Part shown: in pieces, positions 32,562-41,505 of the stretch
Position numbering within the stretch: the stretch's first letter is position 1
Layout: each line of letters starts with the position of its first letter
The notes under the pieces: model-generated
The model's database searches: none
Told to the model about the DNA's origin: nothing
The model's input: only the letters and a program-made list of their open reading frames with translations
Source of the DNA: Anaerovoracaceae bacterium
GTDB taxonomy: Bacteria; Bacillota; Clostridia; Peptostreptococcales; Anaerovoracaceae
Direction of reading: 5' to 3'
Assembly (NCBI GenBank): GCA_029983755.1
Contig: JASBYX010000004.1
Coordinates: 1 to 61,827, forward strand
Length of the DNA: 61,827 nucleotides
Made by a program: the position numbers and the translations under genes

Positions 32562-34769
32562 TTGAAAATCACCAAAGAGAATGTTGTAATTGCCTTAGCG
32601 GGTAATCCGAACAGCGGAAAGACCACCCTGTTCAATGCTCTTACAGGCTCCAACCAGTACGTAGGAAATTGGCCCGGGGTAACTGTGGAAAAGAAGGAAG
32701 GTCATTATAAGAAGGATAAGAATGTGGTTATTGCAGACCTTCCGGGAATTTATTCCCTGTCTCCATACACCCTTGAAGAGGTTGTGGCACGTAATTACCT
32801 GCTTGATGAAAAGCCAGATGCAATCTTGAACATCATTGACGGAACTAACCTGGAAAGGAACCTTTATCTCACCACGCAGCTTCTGGAGCTTGGGATTCCT
32901 GTAGTTGTAGCTGTGAACATGTTGGATATCCTAAAGAACAGGGGAGATGTTCTTGATACCAAGGAGATGTCTAAGGTTCTCGGATGTCCTGTTGTTGAGA
33001 TCTCCGCTCTTAGGAATCTTGGAATTGATGATGCTGCTCAGGAAGTTATAAGGGCAGCGAAGGAGCAGAAGGTCCAGACTTCAGCTCACACGTTTTCAGG
33101 GGAGGTTGAGCACTACCTTGCTCATATAGAAGAGGCTGTTGTCCACAATCTTCCTGAGGTGGAGCAGAGATGGTATTCCATCAAACTGTTTGAAAGAGAT
33201 GAAAACGCTAGGGAAAGGCTGAATCTTCCGCCGGAAGCCCTCGCTCACATTGAAAAGGATATTGTAGAATGCGAGAAGGAAATGGATGATGACTCTGAGA
33301 GCATTATAACCAATGAGAGATATCTCTACATTGCATCCATAATCGGCCGTTGCTACCAGAAGAAGTCCAAGGTGGTAAGATCCACCTCTGACCAGATAGA
33401 TGCTATTGTAACAAACAGAATTCTTGCGCTTCCAATCTTTGCAGCAGTAATGTTTGTTGTATATTTTGTGTCCATTAAAACCGTAGGTATTTGGGCTACC
33501 GACTGGACAAACGATGTTTTGTTCGGGGAAGACCCATGGAGTTTCTTCGGACTGTTTGAAGTTCCAAGTGTACCGGGAATTTTCGAGAGCATTCTCGGAG
33601 CACTGAACGTTTCTCAGTGGATTCATGACCTCGTTATAGATGGTATAGTCGCAGGTGTAGGAGCAGTACTTGGGTTCCTGCCACAGATGATCGTTCTGTT
33701 TCTGATGCTGGCATTCCTGGAAAGCTGTGGATACATGGCAAGGGTAGCCTTTATCATGGACAGAGTTTTCAGAAAATTCGGTTTATCAGGAAAGTCATTC
33801 ATACCTATGCTCATAGGTTCAGGATGCGGAGTGCCTGCAATCATGGCTTCAAGAACCATTGAGAACGAAAGGGACAGAAGGATGACCATAATGACTACGA
33901 CCTTCGTTCCGTGCAGCGCTAAACTTCCTATTATAGGTTTGATCGCAGGAGCTTTGTTTGATGGAGCAGCTTGGGTTAGCACCAGCGCATATTTTATCGG
34001 TATCGGGGCGATAATCGTATCAGGGATAATACTTAAGAAGAACAGACTCTTTGCGGGAGACCCTGCCCCGTTTGTACTGGAGCTTCCTTCATATCACATG
34101 CCAACAGTCTCTGCCATTTTGAGAAGCACAGCTGAAAGAGCATCTTCCTTTGCAAAGAAAGCAGGAACTGTAATCTTGCTTGCAACCATACTAGTTTGGT
34201 TCACTTCCCACTTCGGATGGGAAAACGGTTCCTTTGGAGAAACCGATATGGAAAACTCCATCTTGGCATTCTTTGGAAACCTGTTTGCACCACTCTTTAA
34301 GCCTCTGGGATGGGGTAACTGGAGAGCAGCTGTTGCAGCAATCACCGGACTTATCGCTAAGGAGAACGTTGTAGGAACCTTCGGAATCCTCTACAAGGGT
34401 CTTGAAGAAGTTGCAGAAAACGGCGACGAGGTTTGGTCGGCAGTGGCTTCCCACTATACAGCGATGGGTGCATACTCATTCCTGATATTCAACCTGATCT
34501 GCGCACCTTGCTTTGCGGCTATCGGTGCAATAAGACGTGAGATGAACAGCGCTAAGTGGACATGGGCAGCAATCATCTACCAGACAGTATTCGCATATGT
34601 TTTGTCCCTCATCTGCTATCAGATTTGGACCTTTGTTGCCACAGGGATATTCACCGTTGGAACAGCCTTCGGATTCCTGTTCCTGGCAATCATACTCTAT
34701 CTGCTATTTAGAAGTTACGACGACAAAACAGCTTTAAAGCCAAGGCATGTTGCTGTAGAGAAAAATTAA
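32562..34769 (+). CDS. feoB: Ferrous iron transporter FeoB
   Basis: A 735-residue inner-membrane iron(II) transporter with a cytoplasmic G-protein domain. Start is TTG behind AGGAGGA. G1 is G-N-P-N-S-G-K-T-T (residues 14-22), G3 D-L-P-G-I-Y-S-L, and G4-like A-V-N-M-L-D. A helical spacer domain follows, then about ten membrane helices, the first gate motif being G-S-G-C-G-V-P-A and the second P-C-S-A-K-L-P-I. No fused FeoA domain; FeoA is supplied by the two upstream genes. Confidence 0.95.
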   Translation: MKITKENVVIALAGNPNSGKTTLFNALTGSNQYVGNWPGVTVEKKEGHYKKDKNVVIADLPGIYSLSPYTLEEVVARNYLLDEKPDAILNIIDGTNLERNLYLTTQLLELGIPVVVAVNMLDILKNRGDVLDTKEMSKVLGCPVVEISALRNLGIDDAAQEVIRAAKEQKVQTSAHTFSGEVEHYLAHIEEAVVHNLPEVEQRWYSIKLFERDENARERLNLPPEALAHIEKDIVECEKEMDDDSESIITNERYLYIASIIGRCYQKKSKVVRSTSDQIDAIVTNRILALPIFAAVMFVVYFVSIKTVGIWATDWTNDVLFGEDPWSFFGLFEVPSVPGIFESILGALNVSQWIHDLVIDGIVAGVGAVLGFLPQMIVLFLMLAFLESCGYMARVAFIMDRVFRKFGLSGKSFIPMLIGSGCGVPAIMASRTIENERDRRMTIMTTTFVPCSAKLPIIGLIAGALFDGAAWVSTSAYFIGIGAIIVSGIILKKNRLFAGDPAPFVLELPSYHMPTVSAILRSTAERASSFAKKAGTVILLATILVWFTSHFGWENGSFGETDMENSILAFFGNLFAPLFKPLGWGNWRAAVAAITGLIAKENVVGTFGILYKGLEEVAENGDEVWSAVASHYTAMGAYSFLIFNLICAPCFAAIGAIRREMNSAKWTWAAIIYQTVFAYVLSLICYQIWTFVATGIFTVGTAFGFLFLAIILYLLFRSYDDKTALKPRHVAVEKN

Positions 34770-34862
34770 TTACATATTAATTCTAAAGATAATGATAATC
34801 GACGGGGTATGCCTTCGATTTGGGATATTCCATTGATGTCTTTTAGAAAGGAGATGAATACT

Positions 34863-35063
34863 ATGGGAGAATTCTTGAGTGCAAATTATGGGAATATAAT
34901 TGTAGGTGGAATAATCCTTGCTGTAGTTATCGGGATTATAGTTAAGCTTGTTAGAGACAAGAAGGCCGGCAGATCAAGTTGCGGTTGCTCCGGTTGCAGC
35001 TCCTGTGGGAGTTCATCGATCTGTCACATAGATCCTGAAGAACTGAAAGAAAAGATCAAATAG
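34863..35063 (+). CDS. FeoB-associated Cys-rich membrane protein
   Basis: A 66-residue protein with one N-terminal membrane helix (residues 10-29) and a Cys-rich tail (S-S-C-G-C-S-G-C-S-S-C-G). I start it at 34863, eight bases after AAAGGAG; longer in-frame starts lie upstream. Such proteins follow feoB in many Firmicutes and may play a FeoC-like role, perhaps handling iron or a cluster; the function is not established. Confidence 0.8.
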   Translation: MGEFLSANYGNIIVGGIILAVVIGIIVKLVRDKKAGRSSCGCSGCSSCGSSSICHIDPEELKEKIK

Positions 35064-35171
35064 GGCGTATGCTCAGTCAACTTGATATAGACTTTCAGAC
35101 ATCATCAATTTGAATTAGCGCTTAAATTCATATCGATTTTAAGTAATGCCTATCTAGTCATAATATTATAT

Positions 35172-35206
35172 GGGGAAAGTCCGTAGATATATGGACTTTC
35201 TCTTTT
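35172..35206 (+). terminator. Terminator of the feo operon
   Basis: GAAAGTCC (35175-35182) and GGACTTTC (35193-35200) form the stem, followed by TCTTTTGC. Confidence 0.78.
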
Positions 35207-35266
35207 GCTTTATTTTCATCAAATATTATGGTAGAATGTAAATAATTAAGACTAGGAGGTAAAAGG

Positions 35267-35629
35267 ATGTCTATTCAGGAATCAGGCGAAATGTACCTAG
35301 AGACTATTTTAATTCTAGGCCAGGAAGGAAACAAGGTTAGGTCCATTGATATTGCAAACTATCGAGAGGTGTCCAGGGCGAGTGTAAGCAGGGCAGTCGG
35401 CCTTTTGAAAGAGGACAACTACATCGAAGTGGATGAAGCCGGATACATCACTTTAACTGAAAAGGGCGAGGAGCTGGCATCTACGATATATAAGAGGCAT
35501 CAAGTCCTATCCAAGATATTCTCAGAAATTGGAGTTGACAAGGATGTTGCAATAGAAGATGCTTGCCGTATTGAGCACTATATCAGCGACGAGACCTTTG
35601 ACGCTCTAAGGAGGCACTTTAACAAATGA
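35267..35629 (+). CDS. DtxR-family metal-dependent repressor, iron-type ligands
   Basis: A 120-residue regulator with winged helix (A-N-Y-R-E-V-S-R-A-S-V-S-R-A-V) and metal-binding dimer domain, without the SH3-like third domain, so of MntR length. The metal ligands look like those of iron-sensing DtxR: Met9 in G-E-M-Y-L-E (Asp in MntR), Cys100, Glu103 and His104 in A-C-R-I-E-H (Glu, Glu, His in MntR), and His78. Known mutant work on MntR links Met at this position to iron response. Located after the feo operon, it probably represses feo when iron is sufficient. AGGAGG precedes the start. Confidence 0.88.
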   Translation: MSIQESGEMYLETILILGQEGNKVRSIDIANYREVSRASVSRAVGLLKEDNYIEVDEAGYITLTEKGEELASTIYKRHQVLSKIFSEIGVDKDVAIEDACRIEHYISDETFDALRRHFNK

Positions 35630-35677
35630 TGGATTTAAGGGGGATTTACAGTCCTTTTAAATCATATGAATATTTCG

Positions 35678-35707
35678 TTGTAATTTACATGGGAAGTATA
35701 ATATAAT
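35678..35707 (+). promoter_or_regulatory. Promoter of the Na/Pi cotransporter gene
   Basis: TTGTAA (35678-35683), 18 bases, TATAAT (35702-35707). A hairpin GGCGGGCA / TGCTGCC (35712-35738) follows in the leader. Confidence 0.62.
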
Positions 35708-35792
35708 GTTAGGCGGGCAATTGAAGAATCTTGCTGCCTCATTATGTTATTTTGTTGACGTGAGAAAATTTAGATTAAGGAGCAATTTTTAG

Positions 35793-37538
35793 ATGGACAT
35801 ATTCTCGTTTTTTACCTTAGGGGGAGGCCTTGCACTCTTTCTCTATGGGATGAACGTAATGTCGCAGGGCCTTAGCAGACTTGCCGGAGGAAAACTGGAA
35901 TCTATACTCAAGAAGATGACAGCGACCAGGTTTCACAGCATGTTTTTGGGATTGGCCATAACAGCGGCAATCCAAAGTTCCTCGGCAGTTACAGTAATGC
36001 TTGTGGGTCTTGTAAACTCAGGGATTATGGAGCTGGGTCAGACAGTCGGTGTGATAATGGGATCGAATATAGGGACCACCGTCACAGCTTGGCTTTTGAG
36101 TTTGATTGGAATTGAAGGTGATAACTTCTTTGTCAAGCTTTTAAATCCGTCCACATTCTCGCCGATTTTAGCGTTGGTGGGTGTGGTTATGACCATGAGT
36201 GCCAAGAAGAGTAAGCACAAGGACATAGGCAGTATCATGATAGGCTTTGCTATTCTCATGTTCGGAATGGGGTTCATGAGTTCTGCTGTAAAGCCGCTGA
36301 CTGAAATGCCTGAATTCTCAAAGATTCTCATTGCATTCAACAATCCGTTCCTTGGAATACTGACAGGCTTTGTTCTTACAGCTATCATACAGAGTTCATC
36401 TGCTTCTGTGGGTGTTTTGCAGGCTTTGTCCCTAACTTCGAGCCTGACCTATGGGATGGCCATACCTATCATAATGGGTCAGAATATCGGAACATGTATA
36501 ACTGCTATCATATCCAGTATAGGTGTCGCTAAGAATGCAAAGAGAGTTGCTGTCATTCACGTTTTGTTCAATCTGCTTGGTACTACTGTATGTCTGATAC
36601 TTTTCTACATCGGTCATGCTCTGTTCAAGTTTCCGTGGATTGACAGTGCTATCAGCCCTGTGGGCATCGCTTTGAGCCACACCATATTCAACGTTTTAAC
36701 AACCATATTTCTGTTGCCATTTTCTGATAAGCTTGTGCTCATCGCAAGGAAGGTTATCAGGATGGAAGGACAGGAGGCAAGCTTCTTGGACGAGAGACTT
36801 TTCAGAACTCCATCTGTTGCTATTCAAGAATGTAGGAACAAGGCAGACGAGATGGCTCACCTGGCTTGTCAGAACGTAGTTCGCTCCATGAGTCTTCTTT
36901 TTAACTATGATGAGGAGACTGCAAGGGAAGTTGAGGAAGTTGAATCTGCCATAGACAGATTTGAGGATAAGATTGGATCTTATCTTGTAAAGCTTTCAGG
37001 GTTTGAACTTTCAGATACGGACAGCAGAATGATTTCCACTCTTTTGCACACCATTGGTGACTTTGAGCGTATAGGAGACCACGGCATAACTATTTTGGCA
37101 GCTGCTAAGGAAATTGACGAGAAGAAATTTCTTTTCTCCGAGAGTGGAATGCTGGAAGTTGGGTATATCAAGAGAGCTCTTAATGAAATTTTGGCAATAA
37201 CAGAGGACGCCTTCGTGTTAAACGATATTGAGAAGGCAAGAGAAGTTGAGCCCCTTGAAGAGGTTATCGACGATCTGACTGACCAGATAAAGGCTCGACA
37301 TATTAACAGACTTCAGACGGGAGAATGCACCATTGAGCATGGCTTCGTATTAAATGATATGTTGATAAGCTTTGAGAGGATATCTGATCACTGCTCCAAT
37401 GTGGCAGCCGCTCTGATAGAACTTGAAAATTACAGTTTTGAGAGACATAAATATCTGAGAAGATTAAAGTCCAGGGATAATGATACTTTCACAAATCTCT
37501 ACAGGGAGTTTTCTGAAAAGTATGGATTGCCTGTTTAA
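35793..37538 (+). CDS. Na/Pi cotransporter family protein with PhoU domain
   Basis: A 581-residue protein. Residues 1-310 contain two inverted membrane repeats, each with the signature Q-S-S-S-A (A-A-I-Q-S-S-S-A-V near 61 and A-I-I-Q-S-S-S-A-S near 198), as in NptA-type sodium/phosphate transporters. Residues 340-560 are a PhoU-like helical domain with the metal-contact pattern I-G-D-F-E-R-I-G-D-H and S-F-E-R-I-S-D-H. Likely imports phosphate, though some family members do other jobs. Followed closely by mreB. Confidence 0.9.
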   Translation: MDIFSFFTLGGGLALFLYGMNVMSQGLSRLAGGKLESILKKMTATRFHSMFLGLAITAAIQSSSAVTVMLVGLVNSGIMELGQTVGVIMGSNIGTTVTAWLLSLIGIEGDNFFVKLLNPSTFSPILALVGVVMTMSAKKSKHKDIGSIMIGFAILMFGMGFMSSAVKPLTEMPEFSKILIAFNNPFLGILTGFVLTAIIQSSSASVGVLQALSLTSSLTYGMAIPIIMGQNIGTCITAIISSIGVAKNAKRVAVIHVLFNLLGTTVCLILFYIGHALFKFPWIDSAISPVGIALSHTIFNVLTTIFLLPFSDKLVLIARKVIRMEGQEASFLDERLFRTPSVAIQECRNKADEMAHLACQNVVRSMSLLFNYDEETAREVEEVESAIDRFEDKIGSYLVKLSGFELSDTDSRMISTLLHTIGDFERIGDHGITILAAAKEIDEKKFLFSESGMLEVGYIKRALNEILAITEDAFVLNDIEKAREVEPLEEVIDDLTDQIKARHINRLQTGECTIEHGFVLNDMLISFERISDHCSNVAAALIELENYSFERHKYLRRLKSRDNDTFTNLYREFSEKYGLPV

Positions 37539-37559
37539 ATGATTTGAAAGGAGAAATAT

Positions 37560-38582
37560 ATGGGATTTTCAAACGAGGTTGGTATCGACCTGGGTACCGC
37601 CAACGTTCTTGTCTATATTAAGAATAAGGGTATTGTCCTGAACGAACCTGCAGTTGTGGCAGTTAATAAGGATACTGACGAGATACTTGCTGTGGGGGAG
37701 GAAGCCAGGCAGATGCTGGGAAGAACTCCCGGGAACATCGTTGCACTCAAACCGTTGAGTGATGGTGTCATATCTGATTACGATATAACTGAGAGAATGC
37801 TCAAATACTTCATAGCTAAGACCTGTGGAAGGAGTAGATTCTTTAAACCAAAAATAATGGTCTGCGTTCCAAGCGGTGTAACAGAAGTTGAAAAGAGGGC
37901 TGTTAGAGAGGCAGCTTCACAGGCAGGAGGCAAAGATGTATACCTTATGGAAGAGCCCGTTGCAGCTGCCATAGGAGCAGGCCTTGATATCTCTAAGCCT
38001 GACGGTGTAATGGTAATAGACATAGGTGGAGGAACCACAGATATAGCGGTCATTTCCCTAGGCGGAATCGTTGCAAGCACATCTGTAAAAATGGCAGGAG
38101 ATAAATTCGACGAGGCCATCATCAAGTACATGAGAAAGGTTCACAAGCTATACATTGGAGAAAGAACCGGAGAAGACCTAAAGAAGACGATAGGTACTGC
38201 ATATCCAAGGGAAGAGAGCATTTCTATGGAATGCCGCGGTCGAGACCTCATCACAGGTCTTCCAAAGACTGTTACTGTAACTTCAGAGGAGATGCTAAAG
38301 GCTCTTGAGGAACCTTTGCACACCATATGTGAAGCGGTTCACGGTGTCCTTGAAAAGACTCCTCCTGAGCTTGCTGCGGATATCAGCAATTCAGGGATTA
38401 TCTTAACCGGTGGCGGTGCTTATCTCTACGGCATCGACAAGAGGATAGAGGCTAGAACGGGAATAGAAGTTCACATCGCAGAGGATCCGACTTCCTGCGT
38501 TGCAATTGGAACCGGAAAGGCACTCAATGAACTTGAAAGACTTGAAAACAATAAGCTGAATAAGAGGGAGCCATATCTGTAA
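37560..38582 (+). CDS. mreB: Rod shape-determining protein MreB/Mbl family
   Basis: A 340-residue actin-like ATPase that organises cell wall synthesis along the cell side. Phosphate-1 loop G-I-D-L-G-T-A-N, phosphate-2 I-D-I-G-G-G-T-T-D and adenosine site G-I-I-L-T-G-G-G-A are present. mreC and mreD do not follow, so this is probably an Mbl/MreBH-like paralogue rather than the mreBCD copy. Ribosome site AAAGGAG. Its last codons are part of a terminator hairpin. Confidence 0.92.
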   Translation: MGFSNEVGIDLGTANVLVYIKNKGIVLNEPAVVAVNKDTDEILAVGEEARQMLGRTPGNIVALKPLSDGVISDYDITERMLKYFIAKTCGRSRFFKPKIMVCVPSGVTEVEKRAVREAASQAGGKDVYLMEEPVAAAIGAGLDISKPDGVMVIDIGGGTTDIAVISLGGIVASTSVKMAGDKFDEAIIKYMRKVHKLYIGERTGEDLKKTIGTAYPREESISMECRGRDLITGLPKTVTVTSEEMLKALEEPLHTICEAVHGVLEKTPPELAADISNSGIILTGGGAYLYGIDKRIEARTGIEVHIAEDPTSCVAIGTGKALNELERLENNKLNKREPYL

Positions 38583-38597
38583 AGGGTGGCTCCTTTT
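38567..38597 (+). terminator. Terminator overlapping the mreB stop codon
   Basis: GGAGCCA (38567-38573) and TGGCTCC (38587-38593) flank the stop codon and are followed by TTTT. Confidence 0.75.
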
Positions 38598-38613
38598 CTG
38601 AAGGAAGAAAGAC

Positions 38614-39732
38614 ATGGAACTGATTGCAACTGCTACTTTCGGGCTTGAAGCTGTAGTGCGTAGGGAGATTGAAGCTCTCGGCTACGATATAGTAAAAACG
38701 GAAGATGGAAAGGTAACCTACGCAGGGGATTTCAATGCAATAGTCAAATCTAACCTGTGGCTTAGGGCTGCAGACAGAGTACTGCTAAAGATGGGTGAGG
38801 CTCAAGCTTCCACCTTCGAAGAGTTATTCCAATACACAAAGAATCTGCCTTGGGAAGAGATCATGCCCAAAGACGGCTGTTTTGTTGTAACGGGAACCAC
38901 GGTTAAATCCAAACTATCCAGTCTTCCGGCAGTTCAAAGGACTATCAAGAAGGCCATAGTGGAAAGGCTTTCCAATGCATATGGGGAGGAATTACCGGAA
39001 ACTGGGGCCGAGTACCCTGTCAGGTTTACACTCCTCAAAGATGTTTTGACAATTTCAATAGACACGACAGGGCCCGGCCTTCACAAAAGAGGTTACAGGG
39101 TGAAGAATGTTGAGGCCCCAATAAAGGAAACTCTGGCTGCGGCTCTAGTGGAGCTGAGCTTTTGGAGGGAAAATAGAATCCTTGTTGACCCTTGCTGCGG
39201 TTCAGGAACTCTACTCATCGAGGCGGCAATGATAGGAAGAAATATAGCTCCGGGTCTTACGAGGGATTTCGTATGCTCGAAATGGGAATGCATAGATGCG
39301 AATATATGGAAATCTGAGAAGAAGAATGCTTATGAGGCCGTGAAGCTGGATGGTGAGCTTGATATCAGGGGCTTTGATGTTGATCCTAAGGCAATAGATG
39401 CAGCAATAATTAACGGAGAAGCCGCTGGTGTAGACGGGGATATAAAGTTTGAACGAAAGAATATAAATGCCCTGAGCATCAATGAAGAGGGTGTTGTTGT
39501 TTTGACAAACCCTCCATATGGTGAAAGAATCGGTAGCAGAGATGAAGTTAAGGTCGTGGAAAGGGCGCTAAAGAGACTTCTAAATGAGGAAAAGTCCACA
39601 TCTCTCTTTGCGATTACATCGGACAGGGGGTTTGAGAAAAAGATGGGCAGGAAGGCTGATAGAAGGCGGAAACTCTTTAATGGCAGGATAGAGACTACAT
39701 ATTATCAGTTTCATGGGGTTAAACGAAGATGA
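38614..39732 (+). CDS. THUMP-domain class I RNA methyltransferase (RlmL/YpsC-like)
   Basis: A 372-residue protein. An N-terminal ferredoxin-like and THUMP domain (residues 1-160) binds RNA. The SAM-binding domain carries D-P-C-C-G-S-G-T-L-L-I-E-A-A and the catalytic N-P-P-Y-G-E-R-I-G, typical of N2-guanine methyltransferases of 23S rRNA. The RlmK half of the E. coli fusion is absent, as in Bacillus YpsC. The stop overlaps the next gene by four bases. Confidence 0.9.
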   Translation: MELIATATFGLEAVVRREIEALGYDIVKTEDGKVTYAGDFNAIVKSNLWLRAADRVLLKMGEAQASTFEELFQYTKNLPWEEIMPKDGCFVVTGTTVKSKLSSLPAVQRTIKKAIVERLSNAYGEELPETGAEYPVRFTLLKDVLTISIDTTGPGLHKRGYRVKNVEAPIKETLAAALVELSFWRENRILVDPCCGSGTLLIEAAMIGRNIAPGLTRDFVCSKWECIDANIWKSEKKNAYEAVKLDGELDIRGFDVDPKAIDAAIINGEAAGVDGDIKFERKNINALSINEEGVVVLTNPPYGERIGSRDEVKVVERALKRLLNEEKSTSLFAITSDRGFEKKMGRKADRRRKLFNGRIETTYYQFHGVKRR

Positions 39733-41288
39733 ATGTAACTGTTGACAAAAATTCTAAAGAACCTATGTATTGGCAGATTTTTAATCAACTGAAAAATGCT
39801 ATAATCGAAGGGACTATCCAAGATGGAGCTGCCTTGCCATCTGAGAGATTGATGGCGGAGAATCTGGGTGTTCATCGAAATACTGTAATAAGGGCCTATG
39901 GGGAACTCAAGGCTGAACAGCTTATAACATCAAAGCAGGGTATCGGATATCAAGTTTCTTATGGGAAGGATGTGGATTCAGAGGAAGGCTTTGCCAAGTA
40001 CAGAGATGTAAACTCCGAGGGTGCCGGAAGGGAATGGGATTATTCATCCGGCGGTCAAATGAACGGAAATTATAGACGAGATAGGGGCAAGGAAGTTAAC
40101 TGGGACCAGATGATCAAGGACGAATACAGGGATATGGCTGAGAAATTTGACAGTGCCTTCCAAAGGCAGGGAAGAGATACGAAAATTTCTATGGCTGTAG
40201 GTATTCCACCCATCATCTATGACGAAGAGGAAATCGCCGGAGATATCGCCTATATTTTGAAGGAGAACGGCAAGAAGGAATCTTATATCACTCCTTACCA
40301 AGGGGACGAAGAGTGCAGAAGGCAGATAATCAACTACTTGAGAGGTAAGGGTATAAGGGCGAAGATGAGTCAGATACAGGTTATGAGCGAGACCAATCAG
40401 GCATTTGACTTCATTATGACTGCAACCTTAAGACCCGGGGACAAAATTATAATAGAGGAGCCTGTATCTCCTGACGTTTATCGATTGATCAATTTGAATG
40501 ACTGTGAGGCAATAACAGTTCCTGTGGATGAAGAGGGGATGAAGTGCGAAAATTTGGAACCTCTGATAGAAAAGCATAACCCGAAGTATATATACATTAA
40601 CTCCAGCTATCACGATCCAACCGGCGGCTGCCTTTCCGTAGAGAGAAAACGAAAACTTCTGGATATTTCCTACAAATACAGGCTGCCTATAATTGAAGAT
40701 GACAGCGGGTCGGAGCTTAACTTCTTCGGGGATCCGGAGCCTACTCTGAAATCCATGGATAGGGGAAGCAACGTTATCTACATATATTCCTTTGCACTGA
40801 GCTTTATTCCGGGACTTTCAATAGCCTTCATAGTGGCACCGGAGGAACTGGCAAGGAGCCTTAGATACCTGGTTTCTGTGCGAATCATGTCCCTTGAGTG
40901 GGTAGCCCAAAAGCTGATTGCAAGGTGTCTGGCAGACGGCAGCTACATAAGAAAGACGGGGGAGATAAGGAGGAGAAACAGGGAGAACTTCAGAGCAGCC
41001 TGTCCTTACCTTGACGATTTAGCAAGATACGGTCTTAGCTATGTTAAGCCAAAGGGAGGAGTTTATATTTGGTGTAAACTTCCCCCGGGGATGGACAGTC
41101 GGGAAGTGGTGGCTGAAGCGGAGAGAAGGGGAGTATCCTTCATCGCTGGAACTGTTTTTTATCCGGATAGAAAAGGTGGAAAAGATAAGATAAGAATCAA
41201 TTTTTCCCATGAAAAGAAGCAAATGATTATAGAAGGTATGAAAATATTCTCAAATTTGATAAAAAATATGGTAAAATTTCAAAAATAA
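39729..41288 (+). CDS. MocR-type regulator (GntR helix-turn-helix + aminotransferase fold)
   Basis: A 519-residue protein. Residues 1-75 form a GntR winged helix (L-P-S-E-R-L-M-A-E-N-L-G-V-H-R-N-T-V). A long, polar linker (80-140) and an aminotransferase class I fold (150-515) follow. In MocR proteins such as GabR the fold binds PLP through a lysine in S-F-S-K. Here that stretch reads S-F-A-L-S-F (residues 354-359), so the lysine is Leu357. The cofactor aspartate region E-D-D-S-G-S-E also lacks the usual Tyr. It may bind an effector without a Schiff base. Coupled to the methyltransferase by an ATGA overlap; the next gene to the right is arcB. Confidence 0.85.
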   Translation: MNVTVDKNSKEPMYWQIFNQLKNAIIEGTIQDGAALPSERLMAENLGVHRNTVIRAYGELKAEQLITSKQGIGYQVSYGKDVDSEEGFAKYRDVNSEGAGREWDYSSGGQMNGNYRRDRGKEVNWDQMIKDEYRDMAEKFDSAFQRQGRDTKISMAVGIPPIIYDEEEIAGDIAYILKENGKKESYITPYQGDEECRRQIINYLRGKGIRAKMSQIQVMSETNQAFDFIMTATLRPGDKIIIEEPVSPDVYRLINLNDCEAITVPVDEEGMKCENLEPLIEKHNPKYIYINSSYHDPTGGCLSVERKRKLLDISYKYRLPIIEDDSGSELNFFGDPEPTLKSMDRGSNVIYIYSFALSFIPGLSIAFIVAPEELARSLRYLVSVRIMSLEWVAQKLIARCLADGSYIRKTGEIRRRNRENFRAACPYLDDLARYGLSYVKPKGGVYIWCKLPPGMDSREVVAEAERRGVSFIAGTVFYPDRKGGKDKIRINFSHEKKQMIIEGMKIFSNLIKNMVKFQK

Positions 41289-41332
41289 TTATGCACAATA
41301 TTTAATACTTCTGTTAGATATGTGTTATTGCA

Positions 41333-41405
41333 ACGGGAACCGTTGAATATTCAACCATGAGCAAGTACTGGTACTCTTTTTATATAGACTACTGGTACTT
41401 TTTAT
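41333..41405 (+). promoter_or_regulatory. Leader/operator region before arcB with alternative hairpins
   Basis: CAACGG-GAA-CCGTTG (41331-41345) and GTTGAATATTCAAC (41342-41355) share GTTG, so only one can form at a time. TGAATATTCA resembles an ArgR half-site pair with the central bases missing. AGTACTGGTACT followed by CTTTTT and a second TACTGGTACTTTTTAT form a direct repeat (41363-41408) with terminator-like features. Then TATACT (41425-41430) is a possible -10 box with a poor -35. arcB begins at 41506. Confidence 0.4.
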
Positions 41406-41505
41406 TTTGCCCTTACTGCATTATACTTAAAGAAGAGAAAATCTTTATAAACAAAAGTAAAAGCTAAACCAAAAACTATTTTGTTAAAAGAAAAGGAGAA
41501 AACTA

